Position numbers and translations under genes: made by a program. The notes beneath the pieces were generated by a model. It was not told where the DNA came from. It did not search any database and was given only the letters and a program-made list of their open reading frames with translations. Below, one piece after another: positions 33,383 through 46,732 of a stretch of DNA of 64,000 nucleotides. The stretch comes from Nephromyces sp. MM_2019 (taxonomy: Eukaryota; Apicomplexa; Aconoidasida; Nephromycida). Position 1 is the stretch's first letter, and each line of letters opens with the position of its first letter. The stretch lies in assembly GCA_015657535.1 (NCBI GenBank), contig JADHZB010000582.1, positions 1 through 64,000 of the forward strand, in the 5' to 3' direction.

Positions 33383-35329
33383 ATAATAGTAACACGCTTG
33401 TTTGGATTTAGTTAAAGAATTATAGAGAAATCAGCTATGAACATATATATAATCATATGCAAATTTATACTTACATACATGCAAGTAATTTGAAGATTTA
33501 GTCTACAAACATATAAACAATTTGGTGATCTTGAATTTTACTCCAAAACACATCAACCTAGAATATATATAATGCGTGATTGTAGGTATGATAAACTATG
33601 CTTACTACCTGTGTAGCTTTCATAAATACCATGTAATTAGCTCTTGCCTGTATTGGAGCAAAATCAGTTGTGCAGTTTTTATGTTGTGTAGACCTTGGTG
33701 AGCATTACTTAGCATATGTCTTTGGTGAATTGTTTGGAGTGCGAATTAGTTTGTATAGGTCTTATTATTTATTACACACTATGCATGTTTGCCTTTTGAA
33801 ACAATATTAAACAATCGTTGTATACATACTTTTTTACTTGTTTTGAAAAAATAGCTTTTATTTCAGCACGTAAAAATAAAAATAATTGTTTAATGGTTAA
33901 GTGATGTGTATAAATTTTCCAATCAGAATTGAGATTAGAAACAAGTAATGGAACACAAAATAGAAAAAACAATTTTAATTTCATATGATAATTATGATAT
34001 AGAAAACAGCCGTCCATAAATTCTTAAAATCTTCATGTAGTCATATTGTTAATTGCAGACACTTAAACTACACACAGACCTTAATTGTTTGTAGAAAATA
34101 TATACAGATATTACCAACTTAAGTTAACACACACACTTAGACCAAATTTAATTAATACAACACTTGACATATGTTTACATAATCATGGCTTGAATACAAT
34201 TTTTATTACAATCTAACTGAAACCACACAAAAAAAGCTTTAATTACATATACAAGCACTAATATGTTGTTTCAATTCTCAGATATATTTTATAATTATAT
34301 ATATACCTTCGTTTTTAAATTGATCTGATCAGTACACCTACAAAAACTGCTCTACACACACAAAAAGAATAAGCACAAATGTTTACCCAAAGACTGCGAC
34401 TAAAACTCTAGCATATTACCTAAGCATATACACAAACTTACACACTAACACTCAATCACAGTCAAAGTTAGCATTCCAAAGCACACAAATAAAGTTACAC
34501 ACCCTTACACAAGCCTAAACACACTCAAGCGTACTGATACAGAATTCTAAGCCCTTTTACATGCACACAATTGTAATCAATTCATACATAAACACATCCT
34601 TTTCAAAGCTAAAACACCAAAACACAACTCATAGTTAACCCTAGAAACACTGTATCACATATGAGATTGATACGATAAAGGTACACAACTTCTCGAAACA
34701 GACATAACCACCTGGAATCTAGAACTATGAAAAAACATTCTATCTCACTTTAAACCAAAATACACTCCACACTCTAGCTAAAATACAAACATTTGTCTCT
34801 CAATATAACATAACACACCCATACACATGTTAACCAAGAGATATACACTATCTTTAATACTGTAAATACACTCAAACCTCAGTTCAACAACCTTCAATAC
34901 TATATATTTTAATAATCTCCCCCAGTTACCACCCACACTAAGCTAAAAATGTTACATCAAATTAACTAATGCACACACACACGCACAAACTCTAATTAAA
35001 CTACACATTCGCACATCCTTCAATTTGCACATACTAGTTAACACACAAGCTAACACATAAGCAAATTTAAGCTTACCAGCGCACAAACACACTCTCTGAA
35101 TTACCAAGTCAACACAGTTACACATTCTCTCAAATTAACAAACTCATATATACGCAACCTTAAATCGACAACCGAGAACACACATAAGACCCCTCAAATT
35201 AAAATAACCATCAAAGAACACATTACCTTACTAATTAATGCACACAAACATAGACATTCCTGCTAAGCAAAGCGCACATCTATTAATTTATAGGCACACA
35301 CACCCGCTATTTTGTTATCCAAACACACA
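33383..35329. other. Intergenic region becoming CA-rich
   Basis: AT-rich to about 34100, then increasingly rich in ACACA/AACACA on the plus strand with irregular spacing up to the minisatellite. No gene is supported. Confidence 0.55.
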
Positions 35330-35665
35330 CGCTCATACACAATGCTATTAATCAATAAACACACAATGCTATTAATCAATACACACACATTCACACAATG
35401 CTATTTATTAATCAATAAATACAAACACAATGCTATTAATTAAAACACACACACACATACACACGTCTTTATTGATCCACACACACACAAACACAAAATC
35501 CTGTCAATCAATCCACACACATACACAGCCATATTAATCAACACACACACACACACAATCCTATTAATCAAACACACACACACTCATAATCCTGTTAATC
35601 AACACACACTCCCTCAAATCAGTAATCACACATAATCCCTCAAATCAACACTCATACACACACAA
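35330..35665 (+). repeat. Degenerate minisatellite, unit around CACACAATGCTATTAATCAA
   Basis: About ten irregular units alternate a (CA)n stretch of variable length with a core close to AATGCTATTAATCAA or AATCCTATTAATCAA. The first units are nearly identical; later ones drift to ATCCTGTCAATCAATC and then CCCTCAAATCA. Unit length varies from about 25 to 50 bases because the CA part expands and contracts. It lies about 340 bases before the ATG of the ANP32-like gene. Confidence 0.8.
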
Positions 35666-36001
35666 ACTATCTATGCCTCTCCTTGACCCAAGACTTTCTA
35701 GAAATATTTAAAATAAATATTTTGAGGTGTACGTACACTGACAAAAATTTTAACAAATTTCGACAAATAACATCTTCACAAAAAGCGCTTGTCTTTTCGT
35801 CAAATTTCATAAGAAACTCAAAGAAACTTAACAAATCTCAAATCTTATATAAATTTAAGTTCTGAACATAACTAACTTATCATTGAATAAACAAACTTAC
35901 CTGATTTCAACTTTCTAACTTCAATATATAATCTTTAGAGAGCTGAATCTAGCTCATTTTACTAAAAACACACATACACAGTACAATAAAACCGAAAAAA
36001 A

Positions 36002-37548
36002 ATGGAGCAGTCAATTAAGGACTGTATAAAGAGTATGTTTCCTCAAGACTTACCATACTCAGGCTCAGAAGACACTTCAAATACACCTGATTTAAATAAG
36101 GTTTTCGAACTTATCTTAGATGGGAGTAAGATTAGGGAGATATCGAATAACGATGCCCTTCTACTCATGCAATTCCCGAACCTCGTCAAGCTGTCTTGCA
36201 ATAGGACAGGCCTTACTTCTTTGATGGGCTTACCCCTCTTACCATCTCTTCAAGTTCTTGAAGTTACAGACAATTACATACCAAATGGTTTAGACATCAT
36301 TGCACAACAGTTACCAAATTTGAAATGCCTAGAATTGGGTGGTAACCTTATACAAGATTTCAATGAAGTTCTATATTTGGTATGTGTATTTAGGGTTGGA
36401 GGTTTTTTGCGGTATAGCATAACTGTGTGTATTGGGGGTCGAGCTGTAATGCTCTGCCTTGGATAATATATATTGTGAGCACAGATAATGCTTGATTGTT
36501 TTGGTTTTGTTTGTATGTATTTGGGTGTATGTCTGTGTACGGGGTGTGTGTGTGAGTGGAAGAGGGATGTGTTAGGCCATCATAAAATTATTTCTCTGTA
36601 CGATACAGCTTGTCTTGGTATCATATAAATTCAATGCTATCAAAATACACTTCTTGAGAAAGTGTAAAAAATGAATGAATGATTCACTTTCGCATCTAAA
36701 TGTATATATTCACTTTTAGAATCCAGAAATACATTGAACATCCATTGATCTCACTCTATATGACTTTTTGTGCTCACATAACAACTTTTGTAAATCTAAA
36801 AAAATTACCTTTGTTTCGCACATTTTAATCTTACCTACACAACTCTTAACCCTACTAAACTGTTCAAATGCTTTCACATCTTAGCGCGCACTACCTAAGC
36901 TTGAGAATTTGGGCTTGGCCTGCAATCCACTGACTGAAAATCCACTTTATCGACAGCAAACTTTTTCAAATCTTACACAAATTAAATTTTTGGATGATTT
37001 TGATATTGCTGGAATGGAGTATGAGTATGAAGGTATATATATATATATGTCGTGCCTGTTTTGTAATTTTAATGCATTATAATTTGATTGGGATTAAAAA
37101 ATAAGAAATACACTAACTTAATAATATACAATTATTTATATATGCGTATAAAGAATTTATGTCGATTGATAAGCATGTATAAAAGCATTTACACATATCT
37201 ATTGGTGTGTGTGTGTGTACGTATGCAGAACAGAGTGGATCAGATTCAGCAGACGATATTACCTTGCAAGATTTTTACACAAAGGACTATGAGGATGATG
37301 ATGAGAGCGATGATGAATATCAAGTTGGTGATGAAGAAGAATCTGATGAAGATATGATAGATGGTGAAACAAAAACATAATTTATTCACACCTATTTAAC
37401 ACACCACACACATCACACTAATAATATACATACACATAATACATACACACATCACAACTAATCACACACACATACATTTATATTTATATATAATTTACAA
37501 GATTATAATGAAGATGAAGATATGGATGATAAGGAATATACAAATTAA
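36002..37548 (+). CDS. ANP32-type acidic leucine-rich nuclear phosphoprotein
   Basis: Four exons: 36002-36379, 36885-37032, 37229-37363, 37502-37548, all GT-AG and in frame, giving 235 residues. Residues about 30-125 hold leucine-rich repeats (LILDGSKIREI, FPNLVKLSCNRTGLTSL, LPSLQVLEVTDNYI, LPNLKCLELGGNLI). Exon 2 supplies the LRR cap typical of the family, PKLENLGLACNPLTENPLYR and IKFLDDFDIAG. Exons 3-4 form the acidic tail (DYEDDDESDDEY, DEEESDEDMID, then NEDEDMDDKEYTN). ANP32 proteins bind histones, inhibit PP2A and act in nuclear export and transcription. If the last intron is retained, the frame continues to a stop at 37378-37380 (ending GETKT), giving a slightly shorter tail. Start chosen at the only upstream Met; the preceding AATAAAACCGAAAAAA is plausible 5' UTR. 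Confidence 0.87.
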
Positions 37549-38358
37549 AAATTTTCTCCCCCCAAAATTGGGCAACACTAATTTACTTTATTAAACTTAC
37601 AACACTATAACACTCATACATATACACACATATCTATATATATATATATATATAAATACAATAATTTGCATATATATTTATAAAATTCAAATATATAAAG
37701 TAACTAAATTATACACACAGACAGATTAAACGTATAAACATTTACACATTAATCATATAAACACAGATATTCACAACATAAAACTCAAATGCATATACAA
37801 ATGCGTATATAACAAGTTAATATCAAACTTAATAATATCATCGTTAAAATGGGGATTTGAGTATAAATAATTTCATATTATCTAATGTGTGAAATTGATT
37901 AGTTAATATCATAGTATGTATAAAATAATTATGCTTATTGGTTTTATGCGTAAATTGTGATTATGAATTTGTGTGTAAATTTTGATTATGAATTTCATTT
38001 GTAAATAAATTGATCAATCTTGTATAAAAAGTTATAATACTTGGTTTGAAGATAACTATAAAATCTGTGGGTATAAGAGTGTGTGAGTTTAAATTTGAAA
38101 ACTACACACGTGTATATCAAAAAATTATACATAGTTGTTACAATTAGGTATGTGTGGAAAATAAGGATAGATATCTTAGAAATTCATTATTTTATATTTC
38201 AGTTTACTAGCAAATTATAAGTAATAGTATGTACGATTTTATAGGGAAAATGTCAAGAATTAAAATAATAGGATTCAATGAAAACTCACAAAAAACCATA
38301 TATTAGGAACATTTTCAAAAATTTGTGTCTCATGTGTATATACATTTATAATTATATA

Positions 38359-38396
<38 letters not shown>

Positions 38397-38536
38397 GTGT
38401 AAAAAATTTAACAAGGATATATATATATATAGTGTGTATACAAGTGAACATAATACCATAAATAAAAATAATATAGACACACAAGTGGGTATATATAATA
38501 TAAAGATCACTGTATATAGTTACACCACTCCAAGCA
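37549..38536. other. Convergent intergenic region with (TA)n tracts
   Basis: Between the ANP32-like gene (plus) and the AP-2 mu gene (minus). It carries (TA)n tracts at about 37635-37653 and 38362-38392 and no gene. Open frames at 38275-38574 on both strands are repeat translations. Confidence 0.6.
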
Positions 38537-39856
38537 CTAAATCCTGTGTTGATAATTCCCACTGGTAGTAACATAACGTATCCATTTAACAGGTGTGTAA
38601 TTGCTTTTTTCTTGTACTCTTAAGAAACGTACACACAAACCAGAAGATGTGTACATAGGAATCTTAAAATTCATACTAATTGGAGGTCTAGACCAACGTT
38701 TGACAGACACGTTACGGACTAATTCTGCCTCACAACTTAAATCACACTCTGTCTCACCATTAAATTTTTTTATACGCCAAACTAACGCCTGTTTACTAGG
38801 TTCAAATTTAGCTTTACCATTTGAATTAGAAATAATGTGTACATTACCTGTGTTCTCTGGTACAGGTATACTAATCACAACATTATAAGCAATCAATGAA
38901 CGTTGGAAATTAGCTTTTGCAAGGAGTGAGATAGTGAGTTTAGTTTGACCAACTTCTCTGATATTAGGAAATAGCTTAAAGGGTATATTTATACTAGAAG
39001 TTGTACGATATTTCATTAGTTCAAATGAACCATCTGGAGGTATGAATGTAATCGTTTGATCTCTATCCAATGAAGATAAGCGTACACACTGATGGAACTT
39101 ACAATCATCTAATGCAACTAGATTATCATTTCTCTTTGAATCAGTCCTAGCAGATTGTGTGTACATTGACTTATCACCGCCACCTAACTGTAACTTATCA
39201 TTCATACCAAATTTACATTCAGGCATACCAGATAAATATGCTTTCACACCTATCTGACCCGTTACATCAGAATGTAATACTTGACCACCCTGTGACATCA
39301 ACACATTTACATACTCAACTACATCTATATATACTTCATTCTTACGATGTCTAATACCTTCCGCTCTCCAAGAAGTATTTCCTGTAGCCTGTACAGTAAT
39401 TTTAGAGAGGGTTTGCTGATCATTTAAATCATCCTTTGAACCAGAATTTTGTGTAATATAACGTTTTAATACATCAATATCTAATATTTGTGGGTAACCA
39501 AAATCAAGAATTTCGTCTAATAATTCATAAATCAATACAAAATTTCGTTTAATCAGGTTTACACTCAATCTCCCATGGAAATATGAACGTAATATATCTG
39601 CAAAACGATACAATATACGTACTATAAGTGTGTAATTGGAATTCTCACGTGTTGATGCTACAAAAATTATGTTATCATACACAATGTGTATGAAATAAGA
39701 GGACCCTAATTGACGTATTGGCTTATCAGATAACTCCTTTGATAATACCACATTTCTAGCAAACATCAAACCATCTACACGTGCCATCTGACCCTTGTAC
39801 GTACGTGAAATCAATACCTCCCCCGTATGATTAAACAGTAATATTGCGTGGATCAT
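38537..39856 (-). CDS. AP2M1: AP-2 complex medium subunit (mu adaptin)
   Basis: The mu subunit of the clathrin adaptor AP-2, which binds tyrosine-based sorting signals and membrane lipids during endocytosis. The gene is intronless and 439 residues long, matching the family length (about 435). The N-terminal longin domain starts MIHAILLFNHTGEVLISRTY and contains NFVLIYELLDEILDFGYPQ. The linker is followed by the mu homology domain from about residue 165: WRAEGIRHRKNEVYIDVVE, SGMPECKFGMNDKL, DDCKFHQCVRLSS, FIPPDGSFELMKYRT, and near the end WSRPPISMNFKIP and KWIRYVTTSGNY. The IDVVEYVNVLMS and SFELMKYRTT blocks agree with AP-2 rather than AP-1 or AP-3 mu. An insert of a few residues sits near 215-235 (LGGGDKSMYTQSARTDSKRN). 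Start at ATG 39856 has no in-frame competitor. The antisense frame at 39157-39354 is a shadow. Confidence 0.95.
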   Translation of the reverse strand: MIHAILLFNHTGEVLISRTYKGQMARVDGLMFARNVVLSKELSDKPIRQLGSSYFIHIVYDNIIFVASTRENSNYTLIVRILYRFADILRSYFHGRLSVNLIKRNFVLIYELLDEILDFGYPQILDIDVLKRYITQNSGSKDDLNDQQTLSKITVQATGNTSWRAEGIRHRKNEVYIDVVEYVNVLMSQGGQVLHSDVTGQIGVKAYLSGMPECKFGMNDKLQLGGGDKSMYTQSARTDSKRNDNLVALDDCKFHQCVRLSSLDRDQTITFIPPDGSFELMKYRTTSSINIPFKLFPNIREVGQTKLTISLLAKANFQRSLIAYNVVISIPVPENTGNVHIISNSNGKAKFEPSKQALVWRIKKFNGETECDLSCEAELVRNVSVKRWSRPPISMNFKIPMYTSSGLCVRFLRVQEKSNYTPVKWIRYVTTSGNYQHRI

Positions 39857-40065
39857 TGTGTGTAGGAGTGGGGAGTGTGTGTGTGTTTAGGAAGGGCAGG
39901 AGTATGTGTGTGTAGGGGGCGGTGGCGGGTGTGAGGGTAGTCAGAGGGGGGTGGGAGAGAGGGGGTGAGAGAGAGGGGGGGGTGCTTGGGAAAGAGCTAG
40001 AGAGAGAGAGAGAGAAAAAGAGGAGAGATGGTGGCAAGGAGCTGAGTGGAGGGTTAGAGTGGTGA
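39857..40065. repeat. Purine/G-rich tract immediately upstream of AP-2 mu
   Basis: Just 5' of the AP-2 mu ATG, the plus strand changes to GTGTGG, then GGGGGCGG, GGGGGGTGGGAGAGAGGGGG and (GA)n. On the coding (minus) strand it is therefore a long C/T tract, unlike anything else in the window. It is the 5' UTR or promoter zone by position. Runs of G could form G-quadruplex or triplex DNA; a polypyrimidine initiator or trans-splice-like acceptor role is also conceivable. Function is not shown. Confidence 0.7.
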
Positions 40066-41928
40066 GTGTGTGGATGGGGTGAGTGCGAGTGAATGGGGGG
40101 ATGTGGGTGTAATTAATGAAAGTACTTGAATATAAAGTAGAAACGCATACCAAATGGTCAGGGTTGCCGGAGCAGTTGAGTAAATAAAGTTTAGGGTATA
40201 GGTAATGCTTGGCAAATGTGTGTAGTAATGAGGGCCTTAGTTGGGTATAAAAATTATTGAAAATATAATATTGTGAATGTGTGGTTTAAGTGTATTTGTT
40301 TACAGTGTTTTCGTTTTTTATGTAATATGTGTAAAGTTTATATATTAAATTAACTAGGCTATAGTGTGTAATAAGTGTGTGTCCAAGTACATAATTGGTG
40401 TTGGGCGTGTGTGGAAAAATTTATTGAATAAAAAATAAATAAGGTATCTATGTGTACTGAATAAATGTATGCATAAAATTTGGGATATGTGTATATTATT
40501 TTATTCCAATTTATGTCTGGATTTTTGTATGTTTGTGGATATGTTAAAGGTAATTGTGTGAATATAGGAATTTATTTTAAAAGTGTGCATTGATATGTGT
40601 GTGAAATGTAAGATTACTTCTAAAGGTAGCTTGAGGGAGCAAAATAGGTTTGTGTGGTGTGTGTGTGGTGTGGTGCTAGGACACAAAATATGTAGTGTGT
40701 GGATGTGTGTGTTATATGGTAATTAAGTTTAAGCCAGATTATTCTAATAACCGTGTTAATCAAAATACATACACAACTATCAGTGGTTGCAAATGGAGTT
40801 TGTTGTTAATTGCTATGCTTCTAAGTAATATGTAAAAATGCATGTGTGTGTGTGTAATCGTAAGCTATAATGTGTTTATGATATGTGTATGTGTGTAGGG
40901 CTTTAAATTGTGTGTGTAAAGAGGTAGTAAGTATATTTTTAAGCATGTTCTTGCAGTTTGTTTACAGGTGACTTGGGTAACGTGAAAAATTTAGCGTGTG
41001 TTGGTAATCACACTGTAACTATAGATTGAACAGTTTTGTAAGTGTAATGTTTATTACCTACGTACACATTATATAGTTATAAATACACAATAGCTTGGTG
41101 GTCAAAATATATTTTCATTAAACTACCAATTTACACAACTTAATTGTATGAATAAAATTATTTAATTATCTAAATTTATTTACATATTAACAAATATACA
41201 CACATATTAATATATTTACACAAGCACATTTTACATATATAACACACCCATCTATATATACACATGCACATTCATATATATACACACATATTCATATATA
41301 TGTGTACTCAGTAATGCTTTGTTCAAAAAAAATTTTTTTAATTTTAATTTTGTGAAAAAGCTATTATAGTTTCTAATTTTTTTATATATACATAGCCAGA
41401 TATATGTGTGTATGTGTATGTGTTTGTGAGTCTGAGTCAATGTATCTGTGTGTGTTTATGTGTGTGCGTGTATGTGTTTATGTGTGTGTGTGTATGTGTT
41501 TGTGAGTCTGTGTCAATGTATCTGTGTGTGTTTATGTGTGTGCGTGTGTTTGTGTTTGTATGTATACGTATCTTAATGTATCTGAAACAGTTATTATATA
41601 ATTATTTAGAACTTAGTCTGTGTGTATATGTGTGTACATATATTTTATATGTGTGTGGAAGTGTGTATGTATGTGTTTAAACAATTAAATATATGTTAAC
41701 TAAGGAAATAATTTTTTGCTCCAATTTACACAAAGCATTGGAATATAGATTTCTTAGTTAAATTTGTTTATTCATAAAATGATGTGTGTATATGATTAGA
41801 TTAAGTGTCTGTGATATGATAAGATTAAGAATCTGTGTGTTCATAATTATATTAAAAATTTGTGTGCAAAATTTATACACACATTGATAAAATGATAGAT
41901 TTTGTTTTATTAGATAATAAAATAAACT
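40066..41928. other. Intergenic TG/CA-rich region
   Basis: Between the AP-2 mu gene start and the 3' end of the topoisomerase III gene, both on the minus strand. It holds TGTGTG runs (40560-40930, 41400-41680) and AT-rich DNA. All open frames are repeat translations. No gene is supported. Confidence 0.6.
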
Positions 41929-44900
41929 TTAAATGTGTGTCTGGAAATGGCTTGCCTCTGAAGATAATGGACACCTCTATTTGAAAAAAATAAACACTAT
42001 TTATTAATCAATCATTTTGCACATAAATGTGTAGGATTCGTGTGTGTAAACATATATTTATATGCATATAATTTTGGCATGGCAGAGACTATCGTTTATT
42101 TGTATTTATATGTGTGCATATTTGCCTGCTATCCTGTGTATATGTGTGTAAATTGAAATCATTTTCCTATATATACATAAATATGCTTGTGTGTAATTTT
42201 AGTAGTTGTTAAATTATATATACATACCCTATTGTGGCACATAAAACAGCGGAAATCACCAACATCCTCAATTTCTAAGTTTTGATTTCTTGGCCTCTCT
42301 TCGATCTAACATTACAAACACGCACACAAATACACATGCTTATAGACACACACACACATATATATATATGCTCATCCACATGCAAACATCCATTAAAACA
42401 CATCCATACACACACATCCACACACACACACACATACACGCAAACAAGTATACACGCATACATACAGATAGATACACACACACACATACACTAAAACACA
42501 TACACAAACAAATCATAAAATGTGTATACGTACAGGTGTATTATTAAAACAGTTGGGACATATAAAATGACTTTTCCTATTTCGTGTATTTAACACATTT
42601 AGTGCCTAATTTAAAACACAAAATTGAGTGTGTGCATGAGCTCAAGTGTGTGAGTGTACGTGAATATGTATATGTAGGTGTGTGTATGCTTAAGTAGGTG
42701 TGTGTGTAGGTGTTTGTGAGTAAGTGTTTATTTTTGTGTACATATACTCTTGTGTGTGTGTGTAGCTATAATAGTTTGTGTATGGTAAATTTTATTTCTG
42801 CTTTAGTAAATGTGTGTGCGTGTGTGTAATATACTTGGAAATTGCAATATAAGCAACAATTTTGGTTTGCAGATAATTCGCCGTTATTAGGAAGCTGTAA
42901 TATCGTCTGGCATCCATTATTATATCCTTGACAAATCTATATATATATATATACACATCAAAATATATGTGGGTGTATGTAGGTGTGTATGTAAAAGACT
43001 GTGTAAGCGTATATAGATGAATATCAATGTGTGTACATGTAGATATGTGTATGTACATATAGTATAAAATCTATCTAATTGTTTATAGATAGATTTGTAA
43101 ATATATCAAATGTGTAGATATCTTACCAAGTAACGTTTTCTTAAATTATTGTCCTCTAAAATACACACACGCAATTTTATGTAAAATTAATTTCTTTGGT
43201 ATATACAGTAGCTAGGCTCAATGTGTTATATATTAGTTATACAAGCATAAAGCACTAAGTTTACACAGATCTAGTCATATAAATGTACACATTATATATA
43301 TATTACACACACAAATACAAGCACACACATACAAACATATACACATACGTTGATGGTGATTATTGGGACGATTCGGGGGCCTGAAATCGAAAAAATAAAA
43401 AGTACATTCAAACCAAGGTGTGTGTGCAAATTATAGTGTTTGTGTAAATTGAAATGTGTATGTAAATTGAAGTGTGTGTGTAATTTGAAGTGTGTAAGCA
43501 TAAGGCCATTTAAATTCAAGTGGGTCTTTTCGGATCAATGTATCATGGTGAGCACAATACATATATAGCCTTAAATTAATGTGTAAGTGTGTAGGTCATA
43601 AATAAAATGTGCGTGTATACAAGAGATTAAGGTATGAACATATATGTACCTATTTTGTATGGAGTTGCTTCGATCGTTAGGCCGATTTTGAAGGCACTAT
43701 TGTTTATAAAAAAAAATTTGTTTTGTATAATGTGTGTAAGCCTATATAGCATACAGATATTCAGCCCCCCCCCCACCCATCCTATGCAAATACACACACA
43801 CATAAACACATACACATACATACCTACCAAACCCCACACATTCACACAAACACTCACAGACATACATACACACACATAAACACATACACATACGTATATA
43901 CATACACACAAACACTCAAACACATACACACACACAAACACATACACACACACAAACACATACACACACACACACACCATAAGGTCCATCATAGATTGGC
44001 AGTGGCCACATTTAACCAGGCCACGGTGTTGTAGTTGGCCGTCATTTCGAACAGAGTGGCCAATGGGTGGAAAATATTTAGCCAATTCGATGTCCAAGTG
44101 TGTAATTTGACGTTTTAAAATAGAAAAAATTGCTGAAATCTTATTGAGATGGTTGTGTGTAACATATTCCTAATATAGTATATAGATAAACACACATAAA
44201 ACCTATTTTAATTGATATATATATATACCTATAATCAATATAATAGATGAATATACACACGCAGAATATACATACACATTTCAGAATACTCATAATGTTT
44301 AAATACACATGGATACATTATAATAGCACAAATACATCCTATATTATATCTACACATCAATCATATATTTATATATACACACACGTTTACCCGTGTTTTC
44401 TTTCCATCTGCAACGTCGCCTATATCGGACTCCATACTTGCCCGAAGGGCGGGCTAGATAAACATTATGTATGTTTGTGTGTGCGTGTGTGTGAATGTGT
44501 GTGTGTATGTGTGTGTTTGTGAGTACGTAGGAGTGTGTGTATGTATGGGTATGTATGTGTCTCTGAGTATGGTATGTGTATGTGTGTGTGTGAATGTAAT
44601 AAGTATGGAGAATATGTATGTGTGCTTATGTGTAAAAAAATTGTGTGTGTGTATGGATTTAAGTGGGTAAACAAACCTGTGATAAGTCGATGCCAATCTG
44701 AGATGAAAGAGCCTTATACCCCTAAAATTTTTTTATTAAAAATAACAATTGTTAAGAGATTGTTGATACATACACATAAGAAATGTAACTATATTCATAC
44801 ATTTACAAGTACATACACTCATACAGACGCTTTATCTACAAATATATAAATATTTATACATACATACAAGTATACACATGTAAACACACACACGTAATTG

Positions 44901-46700
44901 TATATTTATAAATACCTTAACTAGTCCAATACCTAATTTTGTAGGTGAAAATCTTTGCTCAGGTGTTTTCTCAGCATATTTCCTTTCCTTTAAAAAATTT
45001 ATATACACAAAAATTGTTATATACACACAAATTGTTATATATACATATCAAATTCTATACACACGGTTTTATACACACAAAAAATTTGGCAAACACACAC
45101 ACAATTTGATAAATACACACATAATTTGACATAAACGCAGCTATAAAAATTATACGAGTTTTTGTGACCCATTATAATATGTACGAGTACACATATGCAT
45201 ATGTATAAACAGATATATATGTGCGTGTTTACATGTGTATATATACATTTACACATGAATTTGAGCTTATACCTCTACTGTGTGTATATGTTCATGCATA
45301 GTTGCATCAGTGCCAATACCATTCTATATAATAAATATGTGAAAAAGTGTGTAATTTTGATTCGCTGTGTTTATACATAATCAACCATTATACACACACA
45401 CTAGATATATAGACGCATGCTAATAGATATATACACACTGGATATATATACAGACAGACTAGGCATATATATATAATACTAGATGTATGTACACACAATT
45501 CAGATATCTATACTCATTAAATATACGTGTTTACACACATTATTCCACACACTCCAATGTATAAAAGTGTGAGGTGTGTGTGTATGTGTAAAATTTACTT
45601 GATTCATTTTCTCTAATAAATCGGCTTCTGTCAGTAGTGATGGAGGTGAAGTAGAACCTTCCTATAAATAATATATATATACACGCAGATTTAAATTATA
45701 GATAATAATAAATTAAGTACCACATAATAATACACACACATCAGACACATCACAGTCACATAAGCCCATTACAGACGTATGCAAATCACATGTAAACACA
45801 TTATATTCATCAAACGAATCCATATATAAAGAATACACTCATTATATACTCACAAAAATTAAACACATAAACACATACAGTAAAATATATATACATACAC
45901 AGATATATATCTATATATAGTGGACCTTCATCAGCAGGGAATTTGGTTGACAGCGTTCATTAACTTGAAATTTTGGTATTTTCTTACTAAGCCTAAAAAA
46001 TTTACCACACACATCAATTTTGGTTCACACACATATCAATTTTACATACACACGTCAAGTTTATAGACATACATCAATTTTACACACACGTCAATTTTAC
46101 AAACACATATCAATTTAACACAAGCATGTCCACGTCGCATACACACATAATGTGCATAACATATATAAAATCACATACTGAATGTGTAAGTTATTGTTGT
46201 ATGTGAAATATATATATTAAGATTAAAAAGAATATATGTTTTGAGGTTATATATATATATATATATATATGTTTGTATGTCTGTGTGTATATATGTGAAT
46301 GTGTGTGTATTTATGAATGTGTGCGTTTATATTAATGTGTGTGTAAATATGTGGATAAATATATACTTATATGAGTATATATGTGTGTATGTAACCATTT
46401 TTCATATGTGTAGATATCCAACCAATTTGTTTCGATAATGATTAGTCCGTGTGTGTGAAACTCCTCACCTAAAAATTATTAATAATACATATATTTTTAC
46501 ACACACAAACTACAAAAAAATAATGTGTTAGTTTACATACATTTAAGTGTATATAAATCATAAACATATGTATATATATATATAATAGAAACAAGATGTG
46601 TGAATGTGCGTATCTGATTATAAGGCTTGAAACTTTCTTATATAAGTTTTGATTTACCCGCAATATCAATTTCAACCGTCGATTCAAACCCATAAGCGTC

Positions 46701-46732
<32 letters not shown>

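Noticed and set aside
43745..43790. C10 tract as a possible origin or regulatory box.
   Set aside because: Homopolymer in a repeat-filled intron; similar tract at 55999-56010 has different flanks.
44133..44390. An extra micro-exon to fix a phase clash in TOP3.
   Set aside because: Using the AATAAG acceptor, which starts the exon at 44139, restores phase 0 and the expected helix, so no missing exon is needed.
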